From positions 1 through 15,796 of the forward strand of contig CALEIM010000064.1 of NCBI GenBank assembly GCA_937876395.1: 15,796 nucleotides of DNA, in the 5' to 3' direction. Every line of letters starts with the position of its first letter. Positions within the stretch are counted from its first letter, which is position 1. Source of the stretch: an uncultured Wenzhouxiangella sp. Its GTDB lineage: Bacteria; Pseudomonadota; Gammaproteobacteria; Xanthomonadales; Wenzhouxiangellaceae. A program made the translations under genes and the position numbers. The notes beneath the pieces were generated by a model, which searched no databases, had not been told where the DNA came from, and was given only the letters and a program-made list of their open reading frames with translations. Positions 14,973 to 15,796 of the stretch are shown here, one piece after another.

Positions 14973-15001
14973 TTGCCGAATAAAACTTGGTCTATTACTA
15001 C
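14973..15001 (+). promoter_or_regulatory. Candidate promoter for the methyltransferase gene
   Basis: TTGCCG (14973-14978) and TACTAC (14996-15001) are 17 bases apart in the 183-bp AT-rich spacer between the secreted-protein frame and the methyltransferase. Both boxes are only partial matches. Nothing else is seen in this spacer. Confidence 0.2.
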
Positions 15002-15078
15002 GTATTGGCGTCTGAAGTCATTTAAGAGCAAGGTACTGCTAGCCTTTAGCTCGATTGCCATGGAGTTCAAAGAAAAAC

Positions 15079-15796
15079 ATGTCTGATTTGCTAGAAAAAA
15101 TTCGTGAACGGGAATGGTTTTATGATTTTGAGCTTCCCGATGGTAGCCGGACGTCAACGTACCATAGTGGCCAGTTAAGCGAGATTCACGCAACTCGTTG
15201 GCATATGCTCAAGCAATATCTGGATTCCGTATTTTCGGATAGCATAGGCCAAGTAAATGCGCTCGACCTGGCCTCCCATCAGGGTTGGTTTGCAGTCCAA
15301 TTAGCGCAGTCTGGAGTAGGTAAAGTTCATGGGATTGAAGCGCGCGCAAGCCATGTTGACGACAGTCGCCTGATTTCAGAAGCATTGGGTTTGCGTAACG
15401 TGCGGTTTACGCATAGCGACATTTTTGACTTGGATGTTCATGCATTAGGTAGTCATAGGCTGGTGCTGATGTTCGGCCTGCTGTATCACGTTGAAAATCC
15501 GGTCGGTGCATTGCGATTGGCGCGAGCACTTTGCAGCGGACTATGCGTGATCGAGACTCAGATTGTCCCTGGAATGACGGGACTGGTAGATTTTGGAAGC
15601 TACAGGTTCGTGCGCCCGCTGCGTGGGACGTTTGGTGTTATTGACGAAACAGAAGAAACGCATGGCCCTGAAACCGGCGTTACCGGGATTTGCCTGGTTC
15701 CTAGCCTGGAGGCCCTGATGTGGCTGATTGACAAGGTGGGGTTCCGCCGCGCTGAAGTTCTCTCCCCACCTGAGGGCGCCTACGAACAACTTTTGT
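15079..15796 (+). CDS. Class I SAM-dependent methyltransferase (3' partial)
   Basis: The frame opens at the ATG at 15079 and runs off the right edge after 239 codons without a stop. The N-terminus (REWFYDFELPDGSRT, about 11-25) is typical of small-molecule and sugar methyltransferases that carry the DUF1698/CmoB-like fold. The SAM-binding core follows: motif I ALDLASHQGWFAVQLA (61-76), in which the usual D.G..G glycine loop is changed to DLASHQG; acidic E87 in GIEAR for the ribose hydroxyls; SDIFDL (113-118); and LVLMFGLLYHVENP (128-141), the common motif before strand 5. It should be soluble and cytoplasmic. Base composition is AT-richer than the left part of the window, and such enzymes are frequent in O-antigen or capsule clusters; the acceptor cannot be told. 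GGAG at 15062-15065 is a distant ribosome-binding site. Confidence 0.85.
   Translation, partial: MSDLLEKIREREWFYDFELPDGSRTSTYHSGQLSEIHATRWHMLKQYLDSVFSDSIGQVNALDLASHQGWFAVQLAQSGVGKVHGIEARASHVDDSRLISEALGLRNVRFTHSDIFDLDVHALGSHRLVLMFGLLYHVENPVGALRLARALCSGLCVIETQIVPGMTGLVDFGSYRFVRPLRGTFGVIDETEETHGPETGVTGICLVPSLEALMWLIDKVGFRRAEVLSPPEGAYEQLL

Noticed and set aside
14850..15086. 78-codon plus-strand frame between the secreted protein and the methyltransferase
   Set aside because: Overlaps the end of one frame and the start of the other, no ribosome-binding site, no motif; taken as non-coding.

Overview
The window looks like a stretch of chromosome from a Gram-negative proteobacterium of high G+C content. 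It is most likely a gammaproteobacterium, perhaps near the Wenzhouxiangella / Xanthomonadales / Chromatiales group. The grounds are an AMPylatable type I glutamine synthetase followed directly by a DUF4124 protein, an LpxL/HtrB-type lipid A acyltransferase, Dtd, NtrYX, and a permease of the duplicated MacB/FtsX type. The placement is inference from gene content and protein style; no search was run.

Layout. Left arm, plus strand: a kinase reading frame that enters from outside the window and ends as NtrY, then ntrX, then a small TPR protein. Next, convergent on the minus strand: a three-gene export operon, transcribed HlyD/MacA-type adaptor -> LolD/MacB-type ATPase -> eight-helix permease. A roughly 410-bp divergent intergenic region follows, carrying three tandem copies of a 13-bp unit and a perfect palindrome. 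It separates the export operon from a plus-strand membrane protein that I do not recognise. Then minus strand: a secreted M23 peptidase and an LpxL-type acyltransferase. Plus strand: dtd. Minus strand: glnA and a DUF4124 protein as one unit. After a gene-poor gap of about 750 bp the base composition becomes more AT-rich by eye. Two plus-strand genes lie there: a secreted protein interrupted by an in-frame TAG, and a SAM-dependent methyltransferase cut by the right edge of the window.

How it fits together. NtrYX and GlnA belong to nitrogen / envelope-redox control and ammonium assimilation. The adaptor-ATPase-permease operon, the M23 peptidase and the acyltransferase are envelope functions. 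The AT-richer right end looks like the start of an accessory block, possibly for surface glycans.

Most unusual points. (1) The first reading frame is a seamless in-frame join of a BvgS-type hybrid-kinase catalytic domain to the C-terminal half of NtrY. It is either a genuine tandem kinase or a chimera. (2) NtrX has lost the GAFTGA loop, the Walker B glutamate and both arginine-finger positions, so it probably does not act as a sigma-54 ATPase. (3) The secreted protein near the right end reads through 139 further sense codons after one amber codon. I saw no tRNA, rRNA, CRISPR array, insertion sequence or replication origin.
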